In this document: positions 1 to 9,014 of the stretch, one piece after another
Layout: the number at the start of each line of letters is the position of its first letter
Position numbering within the stretch: position 1 is the first letter of the stretch
Source of the DNA: an uncultured Lachnospiraceae bacterium
GTDB lineage: Bacteria; Bacillota; Clostridia; Lachnospirales; Lachnospiraceae
Reading direction: 5' to 3'
Assembly: GCA_910584685.1 (NCBI GenBank)
Contig: CAJUAO010000004.1
Coordinates: 1 to 64,000 of the forward strand
DNA: 64,000 nucleotides
The notes under the pieces: generated by a model
Told to the model about the DNA's origin: nothing
The model's database searches: none
Seen by the model: the letters and a program-made list of their open reading frames with translations, nothing else
Translations under genes and position numbers: made by a program

Positions 1-105
1 CCAGCCCGTTACGCCGCTTAAAGCCTGTTAATGGGACATACCCGGACTTCATGTGCGGAAAAACATATTTCAAACGTACAAATTAATATTTACCCCTCCA
101 CTACA

Positions 106-903
106 TCAAACCTCCACCCACTCTGACGGCACGTCCCTCTTTGCCACCGCTATATCAAAATCATCTGCCTTATACGCACTTTCACTTAAATTTATCTCCA
201 TTCTCACGCTTTCATACGCCAGCTCTTCATAATTATTTTCTTTGCTTAAATGTCCAAGAAATACCTTTTTCATATTTTCATTTAAAATAATATCCAGCAG
301 CCTTCCTGCCATTTCATTGCAGAGATGTCCCTTATTTCCAAGTATCCGCTGCTTAAGGGAATAAGGATATGTACCTGTCTGTAGCATTCTTACGTCGTGA
401 TTAGCCTCCAGCACAAGCCCGTTTAAGCCTGTAAGATTTTCCACTATGTAATCATTGTAGGTTCCCATATCCGTAGCCACTGCAATCTTTGAAGCCTTAT
501 CCTCTACCCTGTAGCCGACAGGATTAACTGCGTCATGGGATATTGAAAAGGGCCTGACGGTTAAATCCTCTATTGTCACGCTGGTGTCAGGCTCTACCTC
601 AACAAACAGTTCTTCATTAATCCTGCCTAAGCTCTCATATGCCTTTATGGCTTTTATTGTTTCTCTTGTACTATATATTGGCACATTGTATTTTCTTGAA
701 AGGACGCCCAGACCGCTTATATGGTCTGAATGCTCATGGGTAATAAATATTCCCTTTAAATCGTCAGGAGAAAGCTCTAACTGTTTCAGCCCCTCCTCCA
801 CTCTTTTTTTGCTTATGCCCGTGTCTATCAAAATATGCGTATTATCATTTCCAACGTAAATACAATTTCCGCTGCTTCCGCTGGCAATACTCATCAATCT
901 CAT
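106..903 (-). CDS. MBL-fold metallohydrolase (YycJ/WalJ-like)
   Basis: A 265-residue single-domain metallo-beta-lactamase-fold protein. The metal-binding signature HEHSDH is at about residues 56-61. A second aspartate region (VATDMG, about 143) and a C-terminal GHLSKENN segment fit the YycJ/WalJ branch, cytosolic hydrolases proposed to act on nucleic acid or to influence cell-wall/DNA homeostasis. The ATG follows GAGG with an 8-base spacer. In Bacillus yycJ sits with the walRK genes; here the left neighbour is outside the window and PepD lies upstream, so context does not help. The fold is certain, the exact substrate is not. Confidence 0.85.
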   Translation of the reverse strand: MRLMSIASGSSGNCIYVGNDNTHILIDTGISKKRVEEGLKQLELSPDDLKGIFITHEHSDHISGLGVLSRKYNVPIYSTRETIKAIKAYESLGRINEELFVEVEPDTSVTIEDLTVRPFSISHDAVNPVGYRVEDKASKIAVATDMGTYNDYIVENLTGLNGLVLEANHDVRMLQTGTYPYSLKQRILGNKGHLCNEMAGRLLDIILNENMKKVFLGHLSKENNYEELAYESVRMEINLSESAYKADDFDIAVAKRDVPSEWVEV

Positions 904-966
904 ATTTTACCTCATTCCTGCCCTGTATTTTATACGCTTAATTATCCTTCTATAAAATAATAATAT

Positions 967-2415
967 TTAATGTATATTTTTAAGTATTTCCTTTATAAGC
1001 CTATAGCATCTTTCCACCGATTCTATGCTCATTCTTTCTTCGGTAGTATGAATATCAAATATATCAGGGCCAAACGCAATAATATCAGCGTCAGGCTTTT
1101 TTTCGCTGAAATAGCCGCACTCAAGACCTGCATGTATAACGTTTGTCTTAGGCTCCTTACCAAAAAGCTCTCTATATGTTTTGTTCACAAGCTCCCTAAG
1201 CTTTGAAGTCCTCTTATACTCCCATGCAGGATATTCTCCTCTTACCTCCGTGAAGCCCTCCGCTTTCTCTGCTATATCATTGAGCTTATCCATAATATAC
1301 TTTTTTCTTGAGCCTACAGAACTTCTTACAGACGACACGGCAGTCATACAATTATCCTCTGTTTCAAGTATTCCTAAATTAAGGGATGTTTCCACAAGTC
1401 CTTCTATGTCTGCGCTCATATTCTGTATACCGTTAGGTATGGTATTTAAGTAAAACAATATATTTTTAAAGTCCTCCGGAATAATGACCATGTACGCTCC
1501 AAAGCCGTTTTCAGCCATCGTTACCGAAATATCTCCGTCAGAAGACAAAAGCTCAGCTCTTAATATATTATCCATTTCATTTACTATATTTTTTACTTCT
1601 GCTATATTATTTTCATTTACAAGTATTTCTGCCACACATTCCCTTGGAATGGCATTGTCCTTGCTGCCTCCTTTAATTCCTATACATTCAATATATACAT
1701 GACTGCAGATTTCCCTTAAAACCCTTGCCATAATTATATCGGCATTGCCCCTCTTTTTATCTATTTCTACGCCTGAATGTCCGCCCTTAAGCCCTTCTAC
1801 CCTGACAGTGCACTTTATACCCTCTGTCATAACGGTACGATATGATATAATTGCTTTTACCTTAGCTCCTCCTGCGCAGCCCGCAACAAAAATACCCTCT
1901 TCCTCCGAATCAAGGTTTAATATATATCTGCCGCATATATCACTCATATCAAGCTCTCTTGCTCCATCCATACCGGTTTCCTCGTCTATGGTAAATATTA
2001 CCTCAAGAGACGGATGGCTTATATCATTACTGTCAAGTATTGCAAGTCCGTATGCCACTGCAATTCCGTCATCTCCTCCAAGTGTAGTATCCTTTGCTTT
2101 TATAAAGCCGTTCTCAACATAAAGCTTAAGGCTGTCCTTCATAAAATCATGAACGCTGTCTGTTTTCTTCTCTGCCACCATATCAAGATGTCCCTGTATA
2201 ATAACTCCCGCATCCTGCTCTCTGCCCTTTGTCGCCGGCTTTTTTATTATGACATTTCCCAAATCATCCTGCCTTACAAAAAGTCCCCTATCCTTTGCAA
2301 AGCTTACACAGTAATCGCTTAATGCCTTTGTATTTCCTGAACCCCTGGGTATCATGGAAATCTCCTCAAAATATTTTAAAACTTCCTTTGGTTCAAAATT
2401 TTCTAAAACTCTCAT
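967..2415 (-). CDS. pepD: Aminoacyl-histidine dipeptidase (PepD, M20 family)
   Basis: A 482-residue cytosolic zinc aminopeptidase-like dipeptidase that releases the N-terminal residue of X-His and related dipeptides. M20 landmarks are present: QGHLDMV (about residue 76), TLGGDDG (about 114), DEETGMDGA (about 145) and a late HAGLECG segment. The length is typical of PepD. The frame stays open nine codons further upstream (to 2442), but AGAAAGGATATAGG sits just before the internal ATG at 2415, so that start is preferred. It is divergent from ylbJ. Amino-acid use from peptides is the inferred role. Confidence 0.9.
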   Translation of the reverse strand: MRVLENFEPKEVLKYFEEISMIPRGSGNTKALSDYCVSFAKDRGLFVRQDDLGNVIIKKPATKGREQDAGVIIQGHLDMVAEKKTDSVHDFMKDSLKLYVENGFIKAKDTTLGGDDGIAVAYGLAILDSNDISHPSLEVIFTIDEETGMDGARELDMSDICGRYILNLDSEEEGIFVAGCAGGAKVKAIISYRTVMTEGIKCTVRVEGLKGGHSGVEIDKKRGNADIIMARVLREICSHVYIECIGIKGGSKDNAIPRECVAEILVNENNIAEVKNIVNEMDNILRAELLSSDGDISVTMAENGFGAYMVIIPEDFKNILFYLNTIPNGIQNMSADIEGLVETSLNLGILETEDNCMTAVSSVRSSVGSRKKYIMDKLNDIAEKAEGFTEVRGEYPAWEYKRTSKLRELVNKTYRELFGKEPKTNVIHAGLECGYFSEKKPDADIIAFGPDIFDIHTTEERMSIESVERCYRLIKEILKNIH

Positions 2416-2493
2416 TCCTATATCCTTTCTAATGTCATACATTGCCTTATTTTAAATATATATATTAATAACAGACCTGTCAAGGAATACATA

Positions 2494-3444
2494 ATGAAAA
2501 AAAAACTACTGCAATTCCTTATTATAGCTGCATTTTTTACTATGCTCCTTCTCTCCTCCGCCACAAAGGAGGGCGCCTTAAACGGCTTAAATCTCTGGCT
2601 TTTTACGATTGTTCCCACACTGCTTCCATTTATGCTTATATCATCAGCTATCGTAGAAACAGGCAGCTATCATATTATAACGCGCATACTTGGGTATATT
2701 ATGAAGCCTGTATTCCATCTTCCAAGGGAGGCAGCCTATCCGTTTATTATGGGAATATTATGCGGCTTCCCCATGGGAAGCAAAATCACTGCCGACATGG
2801 TTAAGTCAGAGAAGCTTTCCGTTATTGACGGAAATGTGCTTTTAACCTTCTGCAACAATATAAGCCCACCCTTTATTATAAGCTATATGACCGGCTATGT
2901 CCTTGGAATGGACAACGACACAGGTAAAATAATTATATTTATTATGCTTGCCGGACCTGTTATAACAGGGATTATTACCTCAAGAATATTTCCTCACATT
3001 AATTCTCTTTTTAAAAGCCGCCGGTCTCCAAATATATCCCATGCTAATCCTCAGTCTGACAGCCCATTAAAGTCAGCCGGATTTTCCGTTGACCGCTGCA
3101 TTTTATCAGGAGTTCAAAATGTAATAAAGCTCGGCGGTTATATTATTATATTTTCTATAATATGCAGTCTCACAAGCCTTATACTAAAGGACGCCTTTAT
3201 ATATGCGTCTGTATCGGGAATACTTGAAATAACCTCCGGTTTAGGAGCCTTTACGCTTATTCCCCTGTCCCTGAAAAAAATATACATAGTATGCGTGCTG
3301 TCCTCATTTGGAGGAATATGTACAATAGCCCAGACATTATGCATGATACAAAGCTCAGGACTAAGCATCAGACCGTATATTGCAGGAAAACTCATAAACT
3401 GCCTTGTTACGCTTACTATTTTATTCTTTTGTATACATATATAA
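2494..3444 (+). CDS. ylbJ: Sporulation integral membrane protein YlbJ
   Basis: A 316-residue polytopic membrane protein with about eight hydrophobic segments and the Gly-rich motifs typical of YlbJ (PFIMGILCGFPMG near residues 87-99, CNNISPPFI near 125, and FGGICTIAQ near 270). YlbJ is needed for spore cortex formation and is expressed in the mother cell in Bacillus. In Bacillus it neighbours coaD (ylbI) and rsmD (ylbH). Here the same genes are close but ylbJ is on the opposite strand and a coiled-coil gene lies between. The transcript converges on that gene at a shared hairpin. Confidence 0.9.
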   Translation: MKKKLLQFLIIAAFFTMLLLSSATKEGALNGLNLWLFTIVPTLLPFMLISSAIVETGSYHIITRILGYIMKPVFHLPREAAYPFIMGILCGFPMGSKITADMVKSEKLSVIDGNVLLTFCNNISPPFIISYMTGYVLGMDNDTGKIIIFIMLAGPVITGIITSRIFPHINSLFKSRRSPNISHANPQSDSPLKSAGFSVDRCILSGVQNVIKLGGYIIIFSIICSLTSLILKDAFIYASVSGILEITSGLGAFTLIPLSLKKIYIVCVLSSFGGICTIAQTLCMIQSSGLSIRPYIAGKLINCLVTLTILFFCIHI

Positions 3445-3471
3445 CCTGCCTAAATCTCTTTCAGCCGAAAA

Positions 3472-3513
3472 ACAGAGAAATACCATGACCTTTTGTCCCT
3501 TGTATTTCTCTGT
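3472..3513 (-). terminator. Convergent terminator between ylbJ and the coiled-coil gene
   Basis: A perfect 12-bp stem (ACAGAGAAATAC with GTATTTCTCTGT) encloses an 18-base loop. Read on the minus strand it is followed by TTTTT, so it terminates the coaD-side operon. On the plus strand the T-run is weaker, but it lies 27 bp after the ylbJ stop. Confidence 0.75.
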
Positions 3514-3530
3514 AAGCATTCTTTTATGTA

Positions 3531-4172
3531 TTAGTCCTCATCGTCAATATCTATATTTACAGTATAGTCCTCGTAATCAGTATTCTTTGCAATAGCTGCC
3601 TTTGCCTGTACTGCTTCCGGCTCCGGCATATCCTCCTCTGCGGGATTTAATTCATCCCTGTTTGCAGTGACTACATCAAGGCACTGAGTCAGTGACGTCA
3701 TCATCACATCATATCTTGAATTAAAGTTTTCTATTGAATGAGCTATGAGATTTTGAAGATTAGCAAGACTGTCATCTGTATACTGCATTGAAGCCATACG
3801 TATATTGTTTGCATCCTCAGTAGCCCTGTCAAGAATCTCCTGCGCATGCTCCGTAGCCTGTTTAACTATATCGTTTGCCTGAATATATGCCTGCTGCATA
3901 ATTTCATGCTCGCTTACAAGCTCGCTGGTCTGAGCCCTTGCCTCATTGAGCATAGCCTCCGCGCGTTCTCTTGCCTCATTAAGTATGGCGTCACGATTGC
4001 TAATCATTCGCTGATACTTCTTTATCTCCTCCGGAGTTTTAAGCCTTAGCTCTGCCAAAAGCTCCTCCAGTTCCTCCTTATTTACTATAATCTTTGTAGA
4101 AGAAAGAGGCTGAAAACGGCAGGAATCTATAAATTCCTCTATTTCTGCAATAATCTGTTCAATCTTACTCAT
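3531..4172 (-). CDS. Coiled-coil protein, DivIVA/ATPase-subunit-like
   Basis: A 213-residue soluble protein with a long Ala/Glu-rich coiled coil from about residue 40 to 140 and an acidic C-terminus ending DIDDED. There is no membrane segment and no catalytic motif. Similar proteins in Clostridia are labelled ATPase or V-type ATPase subunit H-like, or DivIVA-like; I take this as low-complexity similarity, not function. Its ATG overlaps the coaD stop in ATGAGTAA, so translation is coupled. The position beside coaD and ylbJ is recurrent in related genomes as far as I recall. A structural or division-linked role is only a guess. Confidence 0.6.
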   Translation of the reverse strand: MSKIEQIIAEIEEFIDSCRFQPLSSTKIIVNKEELEELLAELRLKTPEEIKKYQRMISNRDAILNEARERAEAMLNEARAQTSELVSEHEIMQQAYIQANDIVKQATEHAQEILDRATEDANNIRMASMQYTDDSLANLQNLIAHSIENFNSRYDVMMTSLTQCLDVVTANRDELNPAEEDMPEPEAVQAKAAIAKNTDYEDYTVNIDIDDED

Positions 4173-4668
4173 CTTTTATATCCTTTCCGTTGGTTTTATA
4201 TCTGTCATATACCTTTTTTGTAATCGAAGCAGGCACAAATCTGCTTATATCTCCCCCAAGGGAAGCAACCTCCTTTACTATGCTTGAGCTAAGATATGAA
4301 TAATCTATACTCGTAGTTAAAAATAAGGTGTCTATCTGGGGATTAAGCACTCTGTTTGTCTGCGCCATCTGCAGCTCATATTCAAAATCAGTAATAGCCC
4401 TAAGTCCTCTTATGATAACATTAGCATTCTGCTCCTTCGCAAAATCCACTGAAAAACCGTCAAAGGATATTACCCTTACATTCTTAAGTCCGCCGCAAAC
4501 CTCTTTTAACATATTAACACGTTCGTCGATAGAAAACAACGGTGATTTTGAACTATTTATCAAAACGCCAACTATAATTTCATCAAATATCTTTGATGCT
4601 CTTGTTATAACGTCAATATGACCTAATGTAACCGGGTCAAAGCTGCCCGGATAAATTGCCTTGCCCAT
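4165..4668 (-). CDS. coaD: Phosphopantetheine adenylyltransferase
   Basis: A 167-residue cytosolic enzyme of coenzyme A synthesis that joins 4'-phosphopantetheine and ATP to dephospho-CoA. The nucleotidyltransferase signature YPGSFDPVTLGHIDVI is at residues 6-21, and the SSS/VKEVASLGGD region near 128-140 matches the family. Length is normal. Upstream rsmD ends 14 bp away; the downstream coiled-coil gene overlaps by 8 bases. rsmD-coaD is a widely conserved pair. Confidence 0.97.
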   Translation of the reverse strand: MGKAIYPGSFDPVTLGHIDVITRASKIFDEIIVGVLINSSKSPLFSIDERVNMLKEVCGGLKNVRVISFDGFSVDFAKEQNANVIIRGLRAITDFEYELQMAQTNRVLNPQIDTLFLTTSIDYSYLSSSIVKEVASLGGDISRFVPASITKKVYDRYKTNGKDIKDE

Positions 4669-4682
4669 AATATTCCTGTCTC

Positions 4683-5243
4683 CTAAGATTTTTTAGACAC
4701 AAAAATGTGCTTATTTGTTTTATATTCCTTTACTTTATCAATGTAATAGCCTAAATCATTTATATATTCCATATCGGTATCTCTTGATGCCTCTATAATT
4801 ATTGTCGTATATTCATCAGCTAAATCCGTGCATTTAAGAGCTGTCAACACATCCTTTTCATAAAGTCTGCCATAGGGCGGGTCCATAAATATAAAATCAT
4901 ATGGTTTTTCTCCCCTTAGCTGAAGGCTTTTAATTGCTGAAACAGTATCCGCCTTTATAATATCTGACTGCTCCTCCATTTTTGTTTTTTTTATATTCTT
5001 CTGTATACATGTGACTGCATCATTATTATTATCGACAAAGGTACAAAAAACTGCTCCTCTGCTTAAGGCCTCTATTCCTATACCTCCGCTGCCGCTGAAT
5101 AAATCTAAAAATCTACAGTCATATAATTCACTGTTTATCATATTAAACAGAGTTTCCTTTATTCTGTCTGCAGTAGGTCTTGTGTTCATGCCTTCCGGCG
5201 TTACAAGCTGTGTTCTCCTCGCTTTTCCTGCTATAACTCTCAT
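4683..5243 (-). CDS. rsmD: 16S rRNA (guanine(966)-N2)-methyltransferase RsmD
   Basis: A 186-residue SAM-dependent methyltransferase. The SAM-binding motif DLFSGSGGIGIEALSRGA is near residue 46 and the catalytic DPPYG near 120, diagnostic for RsmD, which modifies G966 of 16S rRNA. The N-terminal MRVIAGKARRTQL is also typical. It is first gene of an rsmD-coaD-coiled-coil operon ending at the 3.5 kb hairpin. Confidence 0.95.
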   Translation of the reverse strand: MRVIAGKARRTQLVTPEGMNTRPTADRIKETLFNMINSELYDCRFLDLFSGSGGIGIEALSRGAVFCTFVDNNNDAVTCIQKNIKKTKMEEQSDIIKADTVSAIKSLQLRGEKPYDFIFMDPPYGRLYEKDVLTALKCTDLADEYTTIIIEASRDTDMEYINDLGYYIDKVKEYKTNKHIFVSKKS

Positions 5244-5267
5244 ATAATAATCCTTTAATTGCTACGA

Positions 5268-5287
5268 GGACAGGTTAAAACCTGTCC
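5268..5287. repeat. 20-bp inverted repeat in the rsmD-cheR gap
   Basis: GGACAGGTT and AACCTGTCC flank a 2-base centre in the 56-bp gap between cheR and rsmD. There is no following T-run on either strand, so it is either a weak terminator for cheR or a protein-binding dyad. Function not determined. Confidence 0.5.
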
Positions 5288-5299
5288 CCGATATTCCAT

Positions 5300-6076
5300 T
5301 TACAAATTTTTAATGTAGAAGAATGATTTCATGGAAGTATAATTCAGCTCCCTGTAATTCATAATCTGCTCCGTACTTCCTATAAACAGATAGCCTCCCT
5401 TTCTAAGTGATTCGTTAAACTTCTTATAAATACCTTCCTTTGCTTCTTCCGTAAAGTATATGAGAACATTTCTGCATACAATTAAATCCATATTTTTAGG
5501 ATAAATATCCTTTAAGAGATTATGCTCCTTGTACTCCACACACGCCTTAATCTCAGGAGCAATCTGATAATTTGACAGACCAACCTTTGTAAAATACTTG
5601 TTTTTTAAATCATCAGGAAGTCCTGCCAAACTCTTTTGATTATATAAGCCTGCCTTTGCCTTTTCAATAACCTGCTTGTCAATATCTGTAGCAAGAATCT
5701 TAATATTGCTTAAAGGCATAAACTTTGAAAGAAGCATAACAAGCGAATATGGCTCATCTCCTGTAGAGCATGCAGCGCTCCAAATCTTTAAATTTTTTCC
5801 TGAATGTTCTATAAGCCTTGGTACAACCTCTGTCTCAAGCACCTTCCATTGTTCAGGATTTCTCCAAAATTCTGATACATTGATAGTGAGATAATTTACA
5901 AATTCCTCAAACATATCTCCCTTCTTTGTAAGTTCCTTTACAAAATCATCATATTGTGCAATCTTATGTTTTGCAATAAGCGTATCTATACGGCGCTTCA
6001 TTTGCTTTTCCTTATATGCACTTAAATCAATACTGGTTAGTTTAAAAACCTGCGCTTTAAACTGCTCGTAATCCAT
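5300..6076 (-). CDS. cheR: Chemotaxis protein methyltransferase CheR
   Basis: A 258-residue protein-glutamate O-methyltransferase that methylates chemoreceptor glutamates with SAM. A helical N-terminal domain (1-70) precedes the SAM domain with SAACSTGDEPYSL near residue 100, CRNVLIYF near 200 and GGYLFIGSTE near 226. It stands alone, away from other che genes. The ATG has AAAGGAG at a good distance. With the chemoreceptor at 42-44 kb it suggests a motile cell. Confidence 0.95.
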   Translation of the reverse strand: MDYEQFKAQVFKLTSIDLSAYKEKQMKRRIDTLIAKHKIAQYDDFVKELTKKGDMFEEFVNYLTINVSEFWRNPEQWKVLETEVVPRLIEHSGKNLKIWSAACSTGDEPYSLVMLLSKFMPLSNIKILATDIDKQVIEKAKAGLYNQKSLAGLPDDLKNKYFTKVGLSNYQIAPEIKACVEYKEHNLLKDIYPKNMDLIVCRNVLIYFTEEAKEGIYKKFNESLRKGGYLFIGSTEQIMNYRELNYTSMKSFFYIKNL

Positions 6077-6229
6077 GTATTCACTCCTTTATAATTTATG
6101 GATAATTTTATTTTTCCTTTTAAAAAATCACTCTAATATGTATACAAATTCGGATAAGTCTTTTTATAGGACTTTTGTTCTTTAGACCTTTCGAATTTGC
6201 AAATTCCGGCTTCAAAAACAGCCATATTT

Positions 6230-7357
6230 TTATACTTCCTCAGACTGCTCCTCTGCTTCTTCAGACTGTTCTTTTACTTCCTCTGTCTGTTCTTCTTCCT
6301 CAGAGACTTCTTTAAGAGCCTTTCTGCTAAGGCTTATCTTTTTGTCCTCTCCATTGAAATCTACTACCTTTGCTTCAATCTCCTCGCCAATTTTTAAAAC
6401 ATCTGAAGGTTTTTCAACATGCTCGCTTGAAATCTGTGAAACGTGAAGAAGCGCGTCAATACCCGGCTCCAGCTCTACAAATGCTCCAAAGTCCGTCATT
6501 CTTGCCACCCTGCCCTTTATTACGTTTCCTACAGCGTACTTCTCGGCTGCGTTAACCCAAGGATTTGTCTCGTCAAACTTAAGGCTTAAAGCTATTTTTG
6601 TACCGTTAACCTCTTTGACAAGAGCTTTAACTGTATCTCCAACCTTAAATACCTTCTTTGGATGCTCTATTCTTCCCCATGACATTTCTGAAATATGAAG
6701 AAGTCCGTCTAATCCTCCAAGGTCAATAAATGCGCCAAAGTCTGTTACGTTCTTAACAGTACCTTCTACAACCTGTCCCTCTGCTATTCTTGAAAGAAGC
6801 TCAGCCTGCGCCGCCTTTTTAGCCTCTACAAGAAGCTGCTTTCTGTCGCCAATTATTCTTCTTCTCTTTGGATTAAACTCACTTATGACAAATTCTATTT
6901 CCTGTCCCGTATACTTTGTTAAATCCTTCTCAAAAGTATCGGAAACAAGACTTGCAGGAATGAATACCTTTGTCTCATCCACCACAACGCTCAATCCGCC
7001 TGTCATAACCTGTGATACTGTCGCCTTAAGCACTTCCTTGTTCTCAAAGGCCTCCTCAAGTCTCTTGCTGCCCTTTTCAGCCGCAAGTCTCTTGTAGGTA
7101 AGTAAAACCTGACCTTCGCCATCGTTCACCTTAAGAACCTTTGCCTCCATCTTGTCGCCTACGTTTACTACTGTTGTTAAATCAACATTAGGTGTGTTGG
7201 TATATTCGTTTCTTGTAATAATACCGTCTGCCTTGTAACCTATATTTAACACTATCTCGTCTTCTTTAACTGCGATTACAGTGCCTTCAACGACCTCTCC
7301 TACTCTTATTGTTTTTAATGATTCCTCTAGCATTTGTTCAAAACTCATTTCTGACAT
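6230..7357 (-). CDS. rpsA: Ribosomal protein S1 (four S1 domains)
   Basis: A 375-residue RNA-binding protein with four S1/OB domains (about residues 18-90, 100-172, 189-258 and 275-346) and an acidic Glu-rich tail of about 25 residues containing EEVKEQSEEAEEQSEEV. S1 helps 30S subunits capture mRNA. The frame is open six codons further up, but GAGGAGG nine bases before the ATG at 7357 sets the start. This start lies inside ispH, so the genes overlap by 20 bases. In many Clostridia IspH and S1 are fused in one protein; here they are two frames. Confidence 0.9.
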   Translation of the reverse strand: MSEMSFEQMLEESLKTIRVGEVVEGTVIAVKEDEIVLNIGYKADGIITRNEYTNTPNVDLTTVVNVGDKMEAKVLKVNDGEGQVLLTYKRLAAEKGSKRLEEAFENKEVLKATVSQVMTGGLSVVVDETKVFIPASLVSDTFEKDLTKYTGQEIEFVISEFNPKRRRIIGDRKQLLVEAKKAAQAELLSRIAEGQVVEGTVKNVTDFGAFIDLGGLDGLLHISEMSWGRIEHPKKVFKVGDTVKALVKEVNGTKIALSLKFDETNPWVNAAEKYAVGNVIKGRVARMTDFGAFVELEPGIDALLHVSQISSEHVEKPSDVLKIGEEIEAKVVDFNGEDKKISLSRKALKEVSEEEEQTEEVKEQSEEAEEQSEEV

Positions 7358-8201
7358 TTGTTTGAACCTCCTCAATAATATTATTTGGGGTCGATGCCCC
7401 TGCTGTAATACCTACATAATTACATGCTTGCAGCTTCCTTAAATCTAAGTCAACGGGTGTCTGTATATAGTAAGTATTTTTACATTCATCTTTACATATA
7501 TCATAAAGCTTCTGTGTGTTGGAACTGCTTTTGCCGCCGATTACTATCATTGCATCTGCTGCCTTTGCAAGCTCTGCCGCTTCTTTTTGTCTTTCATCTG
7601 TAGCATGGCAAATAGTATTCACAACAATTATATCATACCCCTTTTTTTCAATAATTTCAACTAATTTATTAAATTTATTGTAATTAAATGTCGTTTGTGA
7701 TACTAAGCATGTTTTATCTCCCTTGGAAAAGACATAATTTTCAGCCTTTTCCTCAGTATCTATAACTGTTATCCGCACTTTTCCCGATGGAGCCGCCCAT
7801 CCCATTATTCCCTCTACCTCAGGGTGATTTTCATTGCCGATTATGATAATATTATATCCCTCAGAGCTTTTTTCCTTCACAATGTTGTGAATTTTTTTAA
7901 CAAAGGGACATGTTGCATCTATTAAATTAACGTTGTTTTTCATTAAAAGATTTTGTGTATCACGGGACACTCCATGAGAACGTATTATGACGGTTCCCTC
8001 CCTTATGCTGTCAAGCTCGTCTATGCCTCCTATAATCTCCACACCCCTTTTAGCCAAATCCTCCACTACCTGTTCGTTGTGGATTATGGGTCCGTAGGTA
8101 TATATTTTTCCTTTAGCCTTCTCTGCCTCATCATAGACTGTCTGTACAGCTCTTTTTACTCCAAAGCAAAAGCCTGCGCTTTTTGCCACAACCACTTTCA
8201 T
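7338..8201 (-). CDS. ispH: 4-hydroxy-3-methylbut-2-enyl diphosphate reductase
   Basis: A 287-residue iron-sulfur enzyme catalysing the last step of the MEP isoprenoid pathway (HMBPP to IPP/DMAPP). The three cluster cysteines are visible in GFCFGVKRA (C12), ATCPFVKK (about 96) and NTICHATDERQ (about 198). Conserved histidines and the SxN motif SSSNTQK are present. It starts directly after cmk with no gap and its 3' end overlaps rpsA. Together with dxs and ispA at 47-50 kb it shows a MEP-pathway organism. Confidence 0.97.
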   Translation of the reverse strand: MKVVVAKSAGFCFGVKRAVQTVYDEAEKAKGKIYTYGPIIHNEQVVEDLAKRGVEIIGGIDELDSIREGTVIIRSHGVSRDTQNLLMKNNVNLIDATCPFVKKIHNIVKEKSSEGYNIIIIGNENHPEVEGIMGWAAPSGKVRITVIDTEEKAENYVFSKGDKTCLVSQTTFNYNKFNKLVEIIEKKGYDIIVVNTICHATDERQKEAAELAKAADAMIVIGGKSSSNTQKLYDICKDECKNTYYIQTPVDLDLRKLQACNYVGITAGASTPNNIIEEVQTNVRNEF

Positions 8202-8867
8202 TTAGCTTATCCTTTCCCTGATAATATCTGAAATAGCGTCAACCACCTGCTGTATGGTCATATCTGAGGAATCCACCAATATTGCGTCCTCCGCCTGCTT
8301 AAGAGGCGATATTTCCCTGTGCATATCCCTGTAATCCCTGTCTATAATATCCTTCTCTATTGTATCTATATCACATTCCTGTCCCTTTTCCTTAAGCTCG
8401 AGATATCTTCTCTCAGCTCTTGTTCTTGGAGCGGCAGTAAGATATATCTTTACAGGCGCATCCTTAAGGACGCATGTGCCTATGTCCCTTCCGTCCATAA
8501 TAACATCCTTTTGTCTTGCAATAGCCTGCTGCATATCAACAAGCCTTTCTCTTACCTCCCCGTATGCAGCTATGGCAGAGGTCATATTTCCTACCTCCTC
8601 TGTTCTTATATAAGCATTGACATTTTCTCCGTTAAGTATAACCTGCTGCACGCCGTCCTCATATTCCAGAGAAATATTTAAGTCCTTTACAGCCTGCGCC
8701 ACCTTTTCATGCTCTTCAGCCTTTATACCCTGTCTTATGCATGATAATGCCATTGCCCTGTACATAGAGCCTGTATCAACATATACAAGATTCATTTTCT
8801 TTGCTACCATTTTTGCTATCGTACTCTTCCCCGCTCCTGCAGGACCGTCAATCGCTACGTTAAACAT
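8202..8867 (-). CDS. cmk: Cytidylate kinase
   Basis: A 221-residue kinase phosphorylating CMP/dCMP with ATP. P-loop GPAGAGKST is at residues 8-16, the substrate-binding DTGSMYRA at about 32, and MDGRDIGT near 124. Full length. cmk-ispH-rpsA is a common Clostridia order, downstream of the HI0933-type flavoprotein as seen here. Confidence 0.97.
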   Translation of the reverse strand: MFNVAIDGPAGAGKSTIAKMVAKKMNLVYVDTGSMYRAMALSCIRQGIKAEEHEKVAQAVKDLNISLEYEDGVQQVILNGENVNAYIRTEEVGNMTSAIAAYGEVRERLVDMQQAIARQKDVIMDGRDIGTCVLKDAPVKIYLTAAPRTRAERRYLELKEKGQECDIDTIEKDIIDRDYRDMHREISPLKQAEDAILVDSSDMTIQQVVDAISDIIRERIS

Positions 8868-9014
8868 AATATTTTCCTCTTTTCCATTGCTATATTTTAT
8901 ATTTATAAGTTTTACCTGCCATACCTAGGGCTGCGTCCAAAAATCCGGCTAAATCCCGTAATTTTCCAAAGCGAAACATCTTAATAGTAGTCACCAAAAA
9001 TTCACAAAGCGAAT

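Noticed and set aside
1..105. Left edge of the window
   Set aside because: No coding frame of useful length and no recognisable signal; too short to assign.
6193..6206. 14-bp palindrome GAATTTGCAAATTC after rpsA
   Set aside because: Perfect palindrome but without T-run or neighbouring promoter; a chance A/T-rich match is likely.
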